From the NCBI GenBank assembly GCA_965656535.1, contig CBFHKX010000004.1, positions 200,328-264,327 on the forward strand: a stretch of 64,000 nucleotides of DNA. The letters run 5' to 3'. Made by a program: the position numbers and the translations under genes. Within the stretch, counting starts at the first letter, position 1. Every line of letters begins with the position of its first letter. Origin of the DNA: Lishizhenia sp965656535 (GTDB lineage Bacteria > Bacteroidota > Bacteroidia > Flavobacteriales_D > Crocinitomicaceae). Shown here piece after piece: positions 42,092 to 51,157 of the stretch. The notes beneath the pieces are model-generated. The model searched no databases. It was not told the origin of the DNA and worked only from the letters and a program-made list of their open reading frames with translations.

Positions 42092-43408
42092 TTAAGGTGT
42101 TTTTAGCATTTGAACTGAACCTTTGTATGTGTTTTTTTCGTTGGGCAAAGGATTCTCTAGTTTAACCTGCCAAACAAAGGGTGTGTTATAATCTACTAAG
42201 GCTCCAGTTCTTTTGTCAATTCCATCCCATTTCACAGTAGCATCATTACTTTCAAAAACAATACCGCCGTCTTGCGTACTTACAATAATCATCTTAAATG
42301 CAGTGTTTCTCTGTTCTAGGGCAAAAGGCATAAAGAACATATTTTCTATGCGTAGACTGTTTGGTATAAAGCCGGTTGGTGCCAAAAGGTTGTATTCTTC
42401 TGTAATGTTAATTGATTTTTCAACACTCGATTTGCACCCGTTATTGTCTGTAAAACTGGCGCTAAGAATATTCTTTCCTGTTTCGAAAATTGCGATATGA
42501 TTATCATCTAGCAAGGTTGCCTGCTTAGAATTGATTGACCATTCTGGTTTTATGCTACTCGGTGTTTCTACAAAAATAACAGGAACTCCTTTTTCAATCA
42601 AATTTCCTTCATATGTAAAAGAAGCGTTGGGTAAAGCAAACACCGTTATAGGTTGGGAACTGAGTACTTTATTATTTCCATCTAAAAATTCTACGGTTGT
42701 ATTTACATCCACTGTTATTTCTATGGATTTATTATTGGCTAAAGTGAAAATTTCTTCATTTACACGCGCCTTAACGTATGTTTCTTCCTCGTTTTGGTTT
42801 GTAATGATTAAAGCATCTCCTGCACAAAGCTTAGAAGAATTAATAGATCCTTCTGCGTAGGTTTTATTCGTAGGTCGTTCATGAGAAGTGATCACATCTT
42901 CTGCATCCGGCACATCGTTTCCTAGATTTGTTTGAGTGTGAGTCGATTTTTTCTCTACTCCTGAGTTTTCTTCAGTTATATATCGGCTGTTTTCTTGATT
43001 TTCTTGAGTATTATCTACAGAAGATTCATCCTTCATATCTCTGTTAACTTCAGCAACAGGATTGTTAGCATCACTCGATAGTTCAGCGAGGTTGTTTACT
43101 TCTGTTTTGTCCGATGTAATTAGTTGTTCTTCTGTATGTTCTGTTTTACCGTTTGGTTGGGTTTCTTTAAATGATTGTTTATCTGCAACTTGTTCAACGT
43201 TATCTGAATTGCTTTCAGAAGCGTAAAAGAATACAGTTGTTGATAAAGCTACGGCACAAATACCGGCAACTAAATACAACCACTTATAATTTTTAGGTGG
43301 AGCAGTGTTACTTCCTAATTTGGATTGCATAGCGTTCCAAGCAGAAGCATCGTAAGGCATCTCGAAGTTTTCGAGTTTTTCCTTTAATATTTTTTCAAAA
43401 TCTTTCAT
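42092..43408 (-). CDS. Membrane anti-sigma-like protein with a CHU_C-like C-terminal domain
   Basis: A 438-residue protein with a short cytoplasmic N-terminus (FEKILKEKLENFEMPYDASAW), a membrane helix at about 43-64, a long Asn/Glu/Ser-rich linker (to about 190), PKD/Ig-like strands and a C-terminal part (about 345-435; PTGFIPNSLRIENMFF, VSTQDGGIVFES, VKWDGID) resembling gliding motility-associated C-terminal (CHU_C) domains. It overlaps the upstream ECF sigma gene by 4 bp. A sigma antagonist whose periplasmic end is a CHU_C-like domain could sense the envelope or secretion state. Domain call from memory; role inferred. Confidence 0.7.
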   Translation of the reverse strand: MKDFEKILKEKLENFEMPYDASAWNAMQSKLGSNTAPPKNYKWLYLVAGICAVALSTTVFFYASESNSDNVEQVADKQSFKETQPNGKTEHTEEQLITSDKTEVNNLAELSSDANNPVAEVNRDMKDESSVDNTQENQENSRYITEENSGVEKKSTHTQTNLGNDVPDAEDVITSHERPTNKTYAEGSINSSKLCAGDALIITNQNEEETYVKARVNEEIFTLANNKSIEITVDVNTTVEFLDGNNKVLSSQPITVFALPNASFTYEGNLIEKGVPVIFVETPSSIKPEWSINSKQATLLDDNHIAIFETGKNILSASFTDNNGCKSSVEKSINITEEYNLLAPTGFIPNSLRIENMFFMPFALEQRNTAFKMIIVSTQDGGIVFESNDATVKWDGIDKRTGALVDYNTPFVWQVKLENPLPNEKNTYKGSVQMLKTP

Positions 43409-43980
43409 CCGTCTATTTTGACAAATTTTTCTTCTAGTAATTTCTTTAATCTCATCTTTGCTTTAGCTAAGTTTGACTTGGACGTTCCCTCGCTTATATT
43501 TAAAATTTCACCAATTTCTTTGTGCGTATAGTTTTCTATAACGTACAAGTTAAAAACGGCTTTGTAAGCTGGAGATAATTGCTGGATAGCTTGCACAGCA
43601 TATTCTGCCTTTAATTTTGTTAGCTGCTCAAAATCAAAATTATCTTCTTGGGTTTTCTCTACAAATAAATACGTTTCATCTGTTCTAATTGGACTCCTTT
43701 TTAATTTACGGGTAGCATCAATTGAGGCATTGACCATAATTCGTCTAATCCAACCTTCAAATGATCCTTTAAAGTCAAACTCACCTAATTTATCAAAGAT
43801 CTTAATGAAACCTTCTTGTACAACTTCTTGAGCACTATCTTTATCTTTGGTGTACCGCATACATACACCTAACATTTTACCATAGAAATGTTTAAATAGA
43901 CGCTCTTGGTCTTTTCGATTACCAAGTGTACATCCTTTAATTATTTCTTTTAGTGCTTCTTGTTCCACATTCAGTTTCAT
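43405..43980 (-). CDS. ECF RNA polymerase sigma factor
   Basis: A 191-residue sigma factor with region 2 (about 25-95; LFKHFYGKMLGVCMRYTKD, SAQEVVQEGFIKIFDKL, GWIRRIMVNASID) and region 4 (about 130-185; YKAVFNLYVIENYTHKEIGEIL, SEGTSKSNLAKAKMRLKKLL). It is coupled to the membrane protein downstream (ATGA overlap). It is unrelated in detail to the other ECF factor at 1420, so the window carries two separate sigma/antagonist pairs. Confidence 0.93.
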   Translation of the reverse strand: MKLNVEQEALKEIIKGCTLGNRKDQERLFKHFYGKMLGVCMRYTKDKDSAQEVVQEGFIKIFDKLGEFDFKGSFEGWIRRIMVNASIDATRKLKRSPIRTDETYLFVEKTQEDNFDFEQLTKLKAEYAVQAIQQLSPAYKAVFNLYVIENYTHKEIGEILNISEGTSKSNLAKAKMRLKKLLEEKFVKIDG

Positions 43981-44305
43981 TAGTCAAACGCAACATTTGC
44001 TCTACAGTTGCCAAATAAAGATAAAATAATAGAATTTTAGATAATCATGCAGTATTTCTTTTTGCTAGAACCTTAAAGAAAGTTATTTATCTATCATTTA
44101 TACTTCTTTGTTAATCACAAGTGAATTGAGTCTTTCGAGTTGGTAATGAATAGATTTCGGTAAAATCAACTCTTTTTTTTAAGGGCTTTTCTAAAAAAGG
44201 TTGACAATAATCAGCTTTTGCTTAAAAAGACAATTAATTTATAGGCTATTCGTCTTAAAATACGTATTTTCGCGGGGAATATTTGAAAAATAAAATCACA
44301 ATATA
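43981..44305. other. Intergenic region between the sigma gene and mdh (325 bp)
   Basis: It holds the two divergent promoters. A pyrimidine/AT-rich stretch precedes mdh, with TATTTTCG at 44265-44272 as a possible -7 element. I see no ORF, RNA gene or strong hairpin. Confidence 0.5.
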
Positions 44306-45244
44306 ATGAAAGTAACAGTAGTAGGTGCTGGTAATGTTGGAGCAACGTGTGCAAACGTTTTAGCTCACAAGGAAATTGCTAACGAGATTGTTTTGTTGGA
44401 CATTAAAGAAGGTTTTGCAGAAGGTAAAGCGTTAGATATTTGGGAAACTTCTCCAATTAATCTTTACGATTCTAGAACTGTTGGTTCAACAAATGATTAC
44501 ACAAAAACAGCAGATTCTGATGTAGTTGTAATTACTTCTGGTTTACCTAGAAAACCAGGTATGTCTAGAGATGATTTAATTGCTACAAATGCAGGGATAG
44601 TTAAATCTGTTACTGAAAACGTAGTGAAGCACTCTCCAAATGCAAAAATAATTTGTGTGTCTAACCCATTAGATGTTATGACATACTGTACGTATCTTAC
44701 TGCTAAAATCGATCCGTCAAGAGTATTCGGTATGGCAGGTGTTTTAGATACTGCTCGTTACCGTTCATTCTTAGCAATGGAGTTAAATGTTTCTCCAAAA
44801 GATATCCAAGCAGTATTAATGGGAGGACATGGAGATACTATGGTTCCGTTACCTAGATATACAACTGTTGGAGGTATTCCAGTAACAGAATTAATTTCTG
44901 AAGAAAAATTAAACGAAATTATCGAAAGAACTAAGTTCGGTGGTGGAGAAATTGTAAAATTACTAGGTACTTCTGCATGGTACGCTCCAGGAGCAGCTGC
45001 TGCTCAAATGGTAGAAGCTATTGTAAGAGATCAAAAAAGAATTTTCCCAGTTTGTGCTTGGTTACAAGGAGAATACGGAATGGATAATATCTATTTAGGT
45101 GTTCCAGTTGTATTAGGTAAGAACGGAATTGAAAAAATAATTGAACTTGACTTAAACGCTGAAGAAAAAGCATTGTTAGAAGAATCTGCAGTTGCTGTAA
45201 GAGGTGTAATGAAAGTTTTAGATGATATGAATGTAGTAGGATAA
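44306..45244 (+). CDS. mdh: Malate dehydrogenase (LDH-like type)
   Basis: A 312-residue cytosolic NAD-dependent enzyme of the TCA cycle. Visible are the Rossmann loop VVGAGNVGATCAN, the active-site LPRKPGMSRDDL (substrate-binding arginines; GLPRKPGM is the MDH-specific form), VSNPLDVMTY and GMAGVLDTARYRSFLA, and catalytic His in MGGHGDTMVPL. The length and the GMAGVLD motif fit the LDH-like MDH class of Bacteroidota. Monocistronic, with a strong terminator behind it. Confidence 0.97.
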   Translation: MKVTVVGAGNVGATCANVLAHKEIANEIVLLDIKEGFAEGKALDIWETSPINLYDSRTVGSTNDYTKTADSDVVVITSGLPRKPGMSRDDLIATNAGIVKSVTENVVKHSPNAKIICVSNPLDVMTYCTYLTAKIDPSRVFGMAGVLDTARYRSFLAMELNVSPKDIQAVLMGGHGDTMVPLPRYTTVGGIPVTELISEEKLNEIIERTKFGGGEIVKLLGTSAWYAPGAAAAQMVEAIVRDQKRIFPVCAWLQGEYGMDNIYLGVPVVLGKNGIEKIIELDLNAEEKALLEESAVAVRGVMKVLDDMNVVG

Positions 45245-45264
45245 TTACTACACAACATTAGGGA

Positions 45265-45294
45265 GGGATAACTATTTAGTTATCCCTTTTTTTT
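45265..45294 (+). terminator. Intrinsic terminator of mdh
   Basis: GGGATAACT pairs with AGTTATCCC around ATTT and is followed by eight T, 20 bp after the mdh stop. Confidence 0.88.
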
Positions 45295-45298
45295 ATCT

Positions 45299-46294
45299 TT
45301 ATTTCGTGCGTTTTGCTTTTTCTTTTACCGCAAACCGATAACCTCCAGTAATTCCTAGTTGATAATAAATTTGTCTGTAACTTAAATCATTAAAGCGAAT
45401 ACTCTTGTTATCAAACTCAGCCAAGAACATTACAAAATAATCGTCTACGTTATAACCTCCTTTTAGCTTCAAATCAATTCTAGGTGCAAGTCCTAAAAAA
45501 CCACGAGCAACATTATTGGCCGACCAAAACTTGGCTTGAACAACAGCTCCCAAGCCAAACCATGCACCGTATTGCCAACCTTTCTTGTTATCCACGAAGG
45601 CAAAACCAGGTACAGCTCCAAAATCTAATGCAGAAAATCCGGTTGCTCTGGCAATTGTGTTTACAGTATCTATAAAAGAGTAGGGCATTAGAGCAGCGTT
45701 GTTGCCAACACCGTGTACATTTAGCGTAGATTTTAAATAAGCAGAAATAAGTCTTTTCTTATATCTACCTACAACTCCAATAGCAGGCTTTACTTGATAT
45801 GCTTTATTGAAAAATTTCCAAGCACTCACAGATAAAGAAGATGAGTTCGCTTCGGGTTTGAGTAAATGTTCTGAATTAGGACTAACTAAACTTGGGTTAA
45901 TATTTTCGCTGTTAACCAGCGCAAAACCTTTCATCGTATGCAGTTCAATATCAAAATACCAAGATTTTACTCCAAATTCAAGGTTGAGGTCGAAATAACT
46001 GGTTTCTCCAAAATTAGCTGTATTTCTTATGTATCCGGGAAGTTGTAATCCAATTTTTAGCGCTGCCCATTTATATGCAAAACCGAGGTTAAGTAGAGCA
46101 TTCATATTCGCTTTATATTTTAACCTATTTACCTCATTAGGTAAATTATATTTTATTGAGAAAGGAGCTGTTCTATAGCTTAAACCTCCATGAACCACCA
46201 ATTTTTCTTTCCATATTGCATATGCATCGCTTTCTTGTGTAAGCGCACTACTTTGCAAAAATAAAAGCAGAATTATAATTAATTTACTCTTCAA
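45299..46294 (-). CDS. DUF4421-like outer-membrane protein
   Basis: A 331-residue protein if the start is TTG 46294, which yields a signal peptide (LKSKLIIILLLFLQSSALTQ) and overlaps the upstream peptidase stop by 11 bp; an ATG at 46369 would add a non-signal extension and an 86-bp overlap. The body is rich in beta strands and aromatic residues (GGLSYRTAPFSIKYNLPNE, LLNLGFAYKWAALKIGLQLP), matching DUF4421 proteins that are probably outer-membrane barrels. Function unknown; co-transcription with oligopeptidase B is likely. Confidence 0.7.
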   Translation of the reverse strand: MKSKLIIILLLFLQSSALTQESDAYAIWKEKLVVHGGLSYRTAPFSIKYNLPNEVNRLKYKANMNALLNLGFAYKWAALKIGLQLPGYIRNTANFGETSYFDLNLEFGVKSWYFDIELHTMKGFALVNSENINPSLVSPNSEHLLKPEANSSSLSVSAWKFFNKAYQVKPAIGVVGRYKKRLISAYLKSTLNVHGVGNNAALMPYSFIDTVNTIARATGFSALDFGAVPGFAFVDNKKGWQYGAWFGLGAVVQAKFWSANNVARGFLGLAPRIDLKLKGGYNVDDYFVMFLAEFDNKSIRFNDLSYRQIYYQLGITGGYRFAVKEKAKRTK

Positions 46295-48398
46295 TTTTCT
46301 CCAACCCCAATAAAAATGAATACACTTTAGCTGTTTCTTCTCTTTCAGTAGTTCTACCTGATCCACCACCGTGTCCGGCGTCCATGTTGCAATCGAAAAG
46401 TAAAACAGTATTGTCTGTTTTGTTTGCTCTTAACTTTGCTACCCATTTTAAAGGTTCAAAATATTGCACCTGACTATCGTGATATCCGGTAGAAACAAAA
46501 GTTGCTGGATAGGCTTGTTTTTTTACGTTATCATAGGGCGAATAACTTTTCATATAATCATAATAGATTTTATCATTAGGATTTCCCCATTCTTCGTATT
46601 CTCCTACAGTTAAAGGTAAGGTTTCGTCTAGCATTGTAGTAACTACATCCACAAACGGAACTTGTGCAATAACGCCTTTAAATGTTTCTGGAGATAAGTT
46701 CATGACTGCTCCCATTAGGAGTCCGCCTGCAGATCCGCCCTGAGCATAAATCTTTTTTGGATGAGCATACCCTTTATCTGCTAAGTATTTTGCACAATCT
46801 ATAAAGTCTGTAAATGTATTTTTCTTCTTCAAAAACTTTCCGTTTTGATACCATTCTTCGCCCATATATTTTCCTCCTCTGATATGTGCAATAGCGAAAA
46901 CAAAACCTCTGTCTAATAAACTTAAACGAGTTGGAGAAAAATAGGTAGGAATAGTTACGCCATAAGATCCATAACCATATAAAAGCAAAGGAGCGTTTTT
47001 CAAGTCCAATCCTTTTTTATAAACTAATGAAACAGGAACTTTTGTGCCATCTATTGCTGTAGCCCAAATTCTTTCAGACTTGTAGTCGGACGGAGCGAAA
47101 AGTTTATCTTTTAACTCTTTTTTGAAAATTATTTCTTTTTCTCCTGTTTTAAAATCATAAGCATAAACCGTAGAAGGAGTAGTGAGAGAAGTGTAGCTAA
47201 AGTAAAATTGATTGGCGTTAAATTGGTCATTTACAAAACTACTTAAGCTGTATGTCTCTTCCTCAAAAGCAATAAACTTTTCTGTTTTAGAAGGCCAATC
47301 AATTATACGTACAGTGCTCAATCCATTCGATCTTTCAGAACTCACAATTTGATTTTTGAATACGCTAATATTTTCGATTAGGTTAAGAGAATTATGCTCA
47401 ATAATTACTTCTGCATCACTTATTGAAGTAGGTTCAGAAGCCATATAAACTACTTTATTATTTTTTGCATTTTTATTGGTCAAAACGAAAAATCCTTTTT
47501 CGTGTGGACGAACTTCGTAGAGGTGATATTTCTCTCTTGGTAAAAAAACAAAAGGCTTAGCCGTAGCATTATTGGCATCAATAAGCCAAGTTTCTGAAGT
47601 TGTAGAGCTGTATAGGTTAATTTGTATGTACTTATTGTCCCTACCTTTGTTAATGCTCACATAAAAGGCTTCGTCTAATTCTTCAAAAAGTAATTCATCT
47701 TCAGTTGTATCTGTGCCCAATACATGCTTATACACTTGAAATTCTCTTAGTGTAGTTGCGTCTTTTTTAACGTAGTAAACCGTTTTATTATCGTTTGACC
47801 AAACTACAGACCCGTCAACATCTGTAATTTTGTCTGTCAAAAAGGAATTATCCGTATTATTTCTAAAGGTAATTTGGTATTTTCTTCTACCAACAAAGTC
47901 TTCTGCTAGAGCAGTAATTTTTTCGTTTGGAGAATTTTCCCATGCAGCTAAACCATAGTAAGCTTGTTCTTTTGCTCTTTGGTTCTGATCTAAAAAAACA
48001 GATTTATTCCCGTTTTTATCATAGACGTAAGTTATTCTGTAATCTTTACCTGCAAGGTATTCGCTTTGATACTTTTTTCCTTTTAAAAAAAAGGGAGCTC
48101 CTTTTTCATTTGGGTCTATTCTTGCTTCAAATTCATCTAATAAACGTTTTTTAAGGGTTTTTAAACGATTAAAGTAGTTTTCTGTGTATTTATTCTCTTC
48201 ATTTATATACTCAAGCACATCTTTTGAGTCGCGCTCGTTCATCCAAAAATAGGGGTCGGTTCTATTATCGTTTAGGTGACTTAAAACGGTATCTTTTATC
48301 TTGGCAATGGGTAAATTACTTTTCATGCTTTGTGAATTGTCTTGTTCACATCCAAACAATAAAAATAGAGTAGATGCGATGAATATGAACTTATTCAT
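46284..48398 (-). CDS. S9 family prolyl oligopeptidase (oligopeptidase B-like lipoprotein)
   Basis: A 704-residue serine peptidase with a lipoprotein signal (FIASTLFLLFGC). An N-terminal beta-propeller is followed by an alpha/beta-hydrolase domain with the nucleophile in GGSAGGLLMG, the Asp in GYHDSQVQYFEP and the His in DAGHGGGSGR. The Glu/Asp pattern of the propeller and the PYFWMNERDSKDVLEYI start fit the oligopeptidase B branch, which cleaves after basic residues in short peptides. It is anchored to the envelope rather than cytosolic. Confidence 0.9.
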   Translation of the reverse strand: MNKFIFIASTLFLLFGCEQDNSQSMKSNLPIAKIKDTVLSHLNDNRTDPYFWMNERDSKDVLEYINEENKYTENYFNRLKTLKKRLLDEFEARIDPNEKGAPFFLKGKKYQSEYLAGKDYRITYVYDKNGNKSVFLDQNQRAKEQAYYGLAAWENSPNEKITALAEDFVGRRKYQITFRNNTDNSFLTDKITDVDGSVVWSNDNKTVYYVKKDATTLREFQVYKHVLGTDTTEDELLFEELDEAFYVSINKGRDNKYIQINLYSSTTSETWLIDANNATAKPFVFLPREKYHLYEVRPHEKGFFVLTNKNAKNNKVVYMASEPTSISDAEVIIEHNSLNLIENISVFKNQIVSSERSNGLSTVRIIDWPSKTEKFIAFEEETYSLSSFVNDQFNANQFYFSYTSLTTPSTVYAYDFKTGEKEIIFKKELKDKLFAPSDYKSERIWATAIDGTKVPVSLVYKKGLDLKNAPLLLYGYGSYGVTIPTYFSPTRLSLLDRGFVFAIAHIRGGKYMGEEWYQNGKFLKKKNTFTDFIDCAKYLADKGYAHPKKIYAQGGSAGGLLMGAVMNLSPETFKGVIAQVPFVDVVTTMLDETLPLTVGEYEEWGNPNDKIYYDYMKSYSPYDNVKKQAYPATFVSTGYHDSQVQYFEPLKWVAKLRANKTDNTVLLFDCNMDAGHGGGSGRTTEREETAKVYSFLLGLEKIEE

Positions 48399-48513
48399 GT
48401 TTTAGAACTTTAGTTAGCTGGGAATAAAAATACAGTTTTATCTACATTTAGCTTGCACTCTCGTTCCAATTTATATTTTTGTAATGCACGTTGCACGTTC
48501 TGAAAGCAAATAG

Positions 48514-49284
48514 ATGAAAAAAGTATATAGATTTTTAATCAATAAATTACCCAGACCACTGTTAATTCGGTTAAGTTATCCGTTTAAATTGATAGCGCCT
48601 TTGTTGTATAAAGGAAATAATGTAGAATGTCCGGTTTGTGAAAAATCATTTAAAAAGTTTTTGTCATATGGTTCAGAAGTTGCAGCAAGAGATAACGTTC
48701 TTTGTCCGTACGACTTAACCTTAGAGCGCCACCGTTTAATGTGGTTATGGTTAAAAAACGAAAGTAATTTTTTTACAGATAAGTTAAGTGTCTTGCACAT
48801 GGCGCCAGAGCAATGTTTTCATAAGCGTTTCCAGCAGCAAGAAAATTTAGACTATTTAACGGCCGACATTGTTTCTCCAATTGCCGATATGCATTTTGAT
48901 TTGCATGATATTCCTTTAGAAGACAATCGTTTTGATGTTATATTTTGCAACCACGTAATGGAACATGTCAACGATCATTTACGTTGCATGCAAGAACTGT
49001 TTAGAGTAATGAAGCCTGGAGGCTGGGCAATTATGCAGGTTCCGCAAGATTTTGACATAGCAGAGGTATATGAAGATGCTTCAATTACTTCTCCAGAAGA
49101 AAGAGAAAAGCACTTTTGGCAGTATGATCATGTACGCTTATTTGGTAGAGATTATCCAGATTGGTTAAGAAAAGCTGGTTTTGAGGTTGAAGAGTACATT
49201 CCTAGTGAGCATTTCACTTTAGAGCAAATTGCACGTTTCCGATTAATGGAAAAAGAAGTACTTTATATAGCAAGAAAAAAGTAA
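48514..49284 (+). CDS. SAM-dependent methyltransferase with N-terminal zinc-ribbon
   Basis: A 256-residue class I methyltransferase. Residues about 38-65 contain VECPVCEKSFKKFL and a further Cys (VLCPYD), a probable zinc ribbon. The methyltransferase core has VLHMAPEQCFHKRF instead of the usual glycine loop, YLTADI, and the acidic/aromatic loop FDVIFCNHVMEHVND. Similar proteins sit beside polysaccharide genes in Bacteroidota. Substrate unknown. It is the last core gene before an accessory patch. Confidence 0.8.
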   Translation: MKKVYRFLINKLPRPLLIRLSYPFKLIAPLLYKGNNVECPVCEKSFKKFLSYGSEVAARDNVLCPYDLTLERHRLMWLWLKNESNFFTDKLSVLHMAPEQCFHKRFQQQENLDYLTADIVSPIADMHFDLHDIPLEDNRFDVIFCNHVMEHVNDHLRCMQELFRVMKPGGWAIMQVPQDFDIAEVYEDASITSPEEREKHFWQYDHVRLFGRDYPDWLRKAGFEVEEYIPSEHFTLEQIARFRLMEKEVLYIARKK

Positions 49285-49807
49285 ACCAAATCTCTCCGCT
49301 TGGATTGGAGAAGCAATAGCTATTGAGTAAGACAGGTAACAAGCAAACAATCTAAACTTAGACTGAGTGCGCAGCGTATCAATGTCGGAGTGCTCTCAAT
49401 AAGAACCTGCCCCGATAAATATCGGAGCCTGCTTTCCTCTATAGTTTGTTATTTTTCAATAAGTTTTGCTAAGCATTTGTTCGGCTTCTATGGTCGCCAA
49501 GCAAACACCAAGCAAATCTAAATTTCAAAACACCAAAGCTGCCGTTGCAATCAGGGGTAGTACCAAAGTGTAAATAAGAAAAAAGAAATCAATCCAAACC
49601 TTTCTTATTAACTACTAAATTACTTTTTCACAAGTCCTTTCTAAGTAGTTTAAATAAATAGTATATTTAAGCAATAAAATTATCGACTAACTTAAATTTA
49701 TAAGGTATAAACTACTTATTATTGTCTATGGAATTAGTTTTATTGAAGTGTTAAGAAAATAAAAAGCTATAAAAGTTATATAGTTAATTAGTTAACTATA
49801 TCCAATT
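49285..49807. other. Gene-free stretch at the left edge of the accessory patch
   Basis: No ORF above about 30 codons is convincing here. It contains a degenerate repeat-like segment (ACTGAGTG ... GTATCAATGTCGG at 49361-49387) that has a relative at 53899-53941, a small palindrome CCGATAAATATCGG near 49412-49425, and a very AT-rich right half ending with the inverted repeat at 49778-49801. It looks like decayed intergenic or mobile DNA. Confidence 0.5.
49778..49801. repeat. 10-bp perfect inverted repeat next to the first cassette core
   Basis: ATATAGTTAA and TTAACTATAT flank TTAG. It ends 6 bp before the core GTTAGGT (49808-49814). It could be an operator/promoter element for the kinase gene or part of a recombination site. 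Confidence 0.5.
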
Positions 49808-49808
49808 G

Positions 49809-51151
49809 TTAGGTGCAATTACGAAAATGAAAGGAAAATTAATAGAATTCATACGAACGAAAGATTATAAGTTCATTGACGAAATTGGTCAAGGGGGCAC
49901 GGGTAGAACTGTGTTATTAGAAGATGAAATCATTAATGAACGTTTTGTATGTAAAAAGTACTCTCCATACTATGATGAACACCAACTTCAATTTTTCAAG
50001 AATTTTAAAGACGAAATCAAGCTTCTTCACTTAGTCTATCATAAAAATATTGTCCGAGTATTCAACTATTATTTATATCCTGAGAAACACACAGGATTTA
50101 TTCTAATGGAGTACATAAAAGGCAGTGACATATACGATTATATCAAAAGTAACCCTGATCGCCTAAATGATGTATTTAGACAAACAATTGAAGGGTTTAT
50201 AAACTTGGAAGAAGTTAAGATTCTTCATAGAGATATAAGACCTGAAAACATTTTAGTCTCGGAAAATGGAGTTATAAAAATAATTGACTTTGGTTTCGGA
50301 AAGAAAGTGGATTTTGACAAGAATTACGATAAAAGCATATCACTGAATTGGCGCTATACTCCTCCGATTGATTTTGAAAATAAAATTTATGATTTTAAAA
50401 CAGAGATATATTTTTTAAGAAAGCTATTTGAAGAAATAATCACTGAAAACAATCTTCAAAACTTTTCATATAAGAGTTTATTAAAAAGAATGACTAACAA
50501 TGATTATGACAAGAGAATTGATTCATTTTTTGATATTCAAAGAGAAATAACAACTGACGAATCACTTGGGGTTGACTTTTCTGAAAACGACAAGAATACG
50601 TATTTACGTTTTGCTTCTTGCTTATCAGATATTTATTCAAAAATCAACATTGAATCAAAATACATTTCTGATGTAAGTAAAATAATAAACGATTTAGAGG
50701 ACGTGTATAGAAATTCTATGCTAGAAACTTTTGTTCAAAATCATAATTCTATCGCTAAATGCTTCGTAAAAGGCGACTATCATTATTATCGAAATAGGGT
50801 AATTGAAGTAGAATTGATTAAGGATTTTTTGACTTTCATTAAATCAGTTTCAGTGGACAAACAGAAAATAATTTTAAATAACTTGTGGCAAAGGTTGGAT
50901 AATGTAGAACGAGAAATACCGATTGAAGAAGATGACTTACCATTTTAAAAGAAAAAAAAGCACCTAACAATGGCTATAATTAATACGGGTTTTGGTGCTT
51001 AACCCAAAATGAAGTGCTTTTTAACCAAGTCCGCCAAATCTTTTTGATTTGGCTTTATAAAGAAAAAGATAAAACAAAATAAAAAGATTTGGCTAAGTGC
51101 TTAATCGAAAGTTCACTACTTTTAATCCCCGTACTAACCATAGCCGAGACG
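49809..51151 (+). mobile_element. Integron-cassette-like unit 1 (protein kinase)
   Basis: The unit begins with TTAGGTGC right after the G of GTTAGGT (49808-49814, a perfect GTTRRRY core) and ends with the G of the next core (51151). Near its 3' end the complementary core ACCTAAC (50962-50968, a perfect RYYYAAC) starts a palindromic region. An integron cassette carries exactly this split core: TTRRRY at its 5' end and RYYYAAC near its 3' end. The 11-mer TTGTTAGGTGC (49806-49816) is the exact reverse complement of GCACCTAACAA (50960-50970). No integrase gene is in the window. Confidence 0.5.
49827..50948 (+). CDS. Hanks-type protein kinase in a cassette-like unit
   Basis: A 373-residue soluble kinase starting at ATG 49827; a TTG at 49806 overlaps the cassette core and is rejected. 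The kinase domain (about 15-260) has the glycine loop GQGGTG (21-26), the conserved Lys in FVCKKY, the catalytic HRDIRPEN (Asp136) and DFGFGKK (Asp154). A short activation segment with WRYTPP follows. The C-terminal 110 residues are helical without a known domain. There is no membrane segment or sensor domain. Lone kinases in mobile DNA are sometimes phage defence or toxin-like; that is speculation here. Confidence 0.82.
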   Translation: MKGKLIEFIRTKDYKFIDEIGQGGTGRTVLLEDEIINERFVCKKYSPYYDEHQLQFFKNFKDEIKLLHLVYHKNIVRVFNYYLYPEKHTGFILMEYIKGSDIYDYIKSNPDRLNDVFRQTIEGFINLEEVKILHRDIRPENILVSENGVIKIIDFGFGKKVDFDKNYDKSISLNWRYTPPIDFENKIYDFKTEIYFLRKLFEEIITENNLQNFSYKSLLKRMTNNDYDKRIDSFFDIQREITTDESLGVDFSENDKNTYLRFASCLSDIYSKINIESKYISDVSKIINDLEDVYRNSMLETFVQNHNSIAKCFVKGDYHYYRNRVIEVELIKDFLTFIKSVSVDKQKIILNNLWQRLDNVEREIPIEEDDLPF

Positions 51152-51157
51152 TTGTGC
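50960..51157 (+). repeat. attC-like imperfect palindrome between kinase and methyltransferase
   Basis: The left arm (GCACCTAAC at 50960, then GGCTATAATTAATACGGG at 50972-50989) and the right arm (CCCGTACTAACCATAGCC at 51128-51145, then GTTGTGC at 51151-51157) are complementary at 15 of 18 inner positions. Inside, GCCAAATCTTTTT (51033-51045) and AAAAAGATTTGGC (51081-51093) form a perfect 13-bp inverted repeat. This is the shape of a long attC recombination site with a structured stem. It has no coding potential. Confidence 0.5.

Noticed and set aside
37421..49340. Isolated GTAAC half-sites (for example near 37426, 44303 and 49335)
   Set aside because: They lack the second half-site at the right distance and a -7 box at 22 nt, so they do not belong to the sulfide-island motif.
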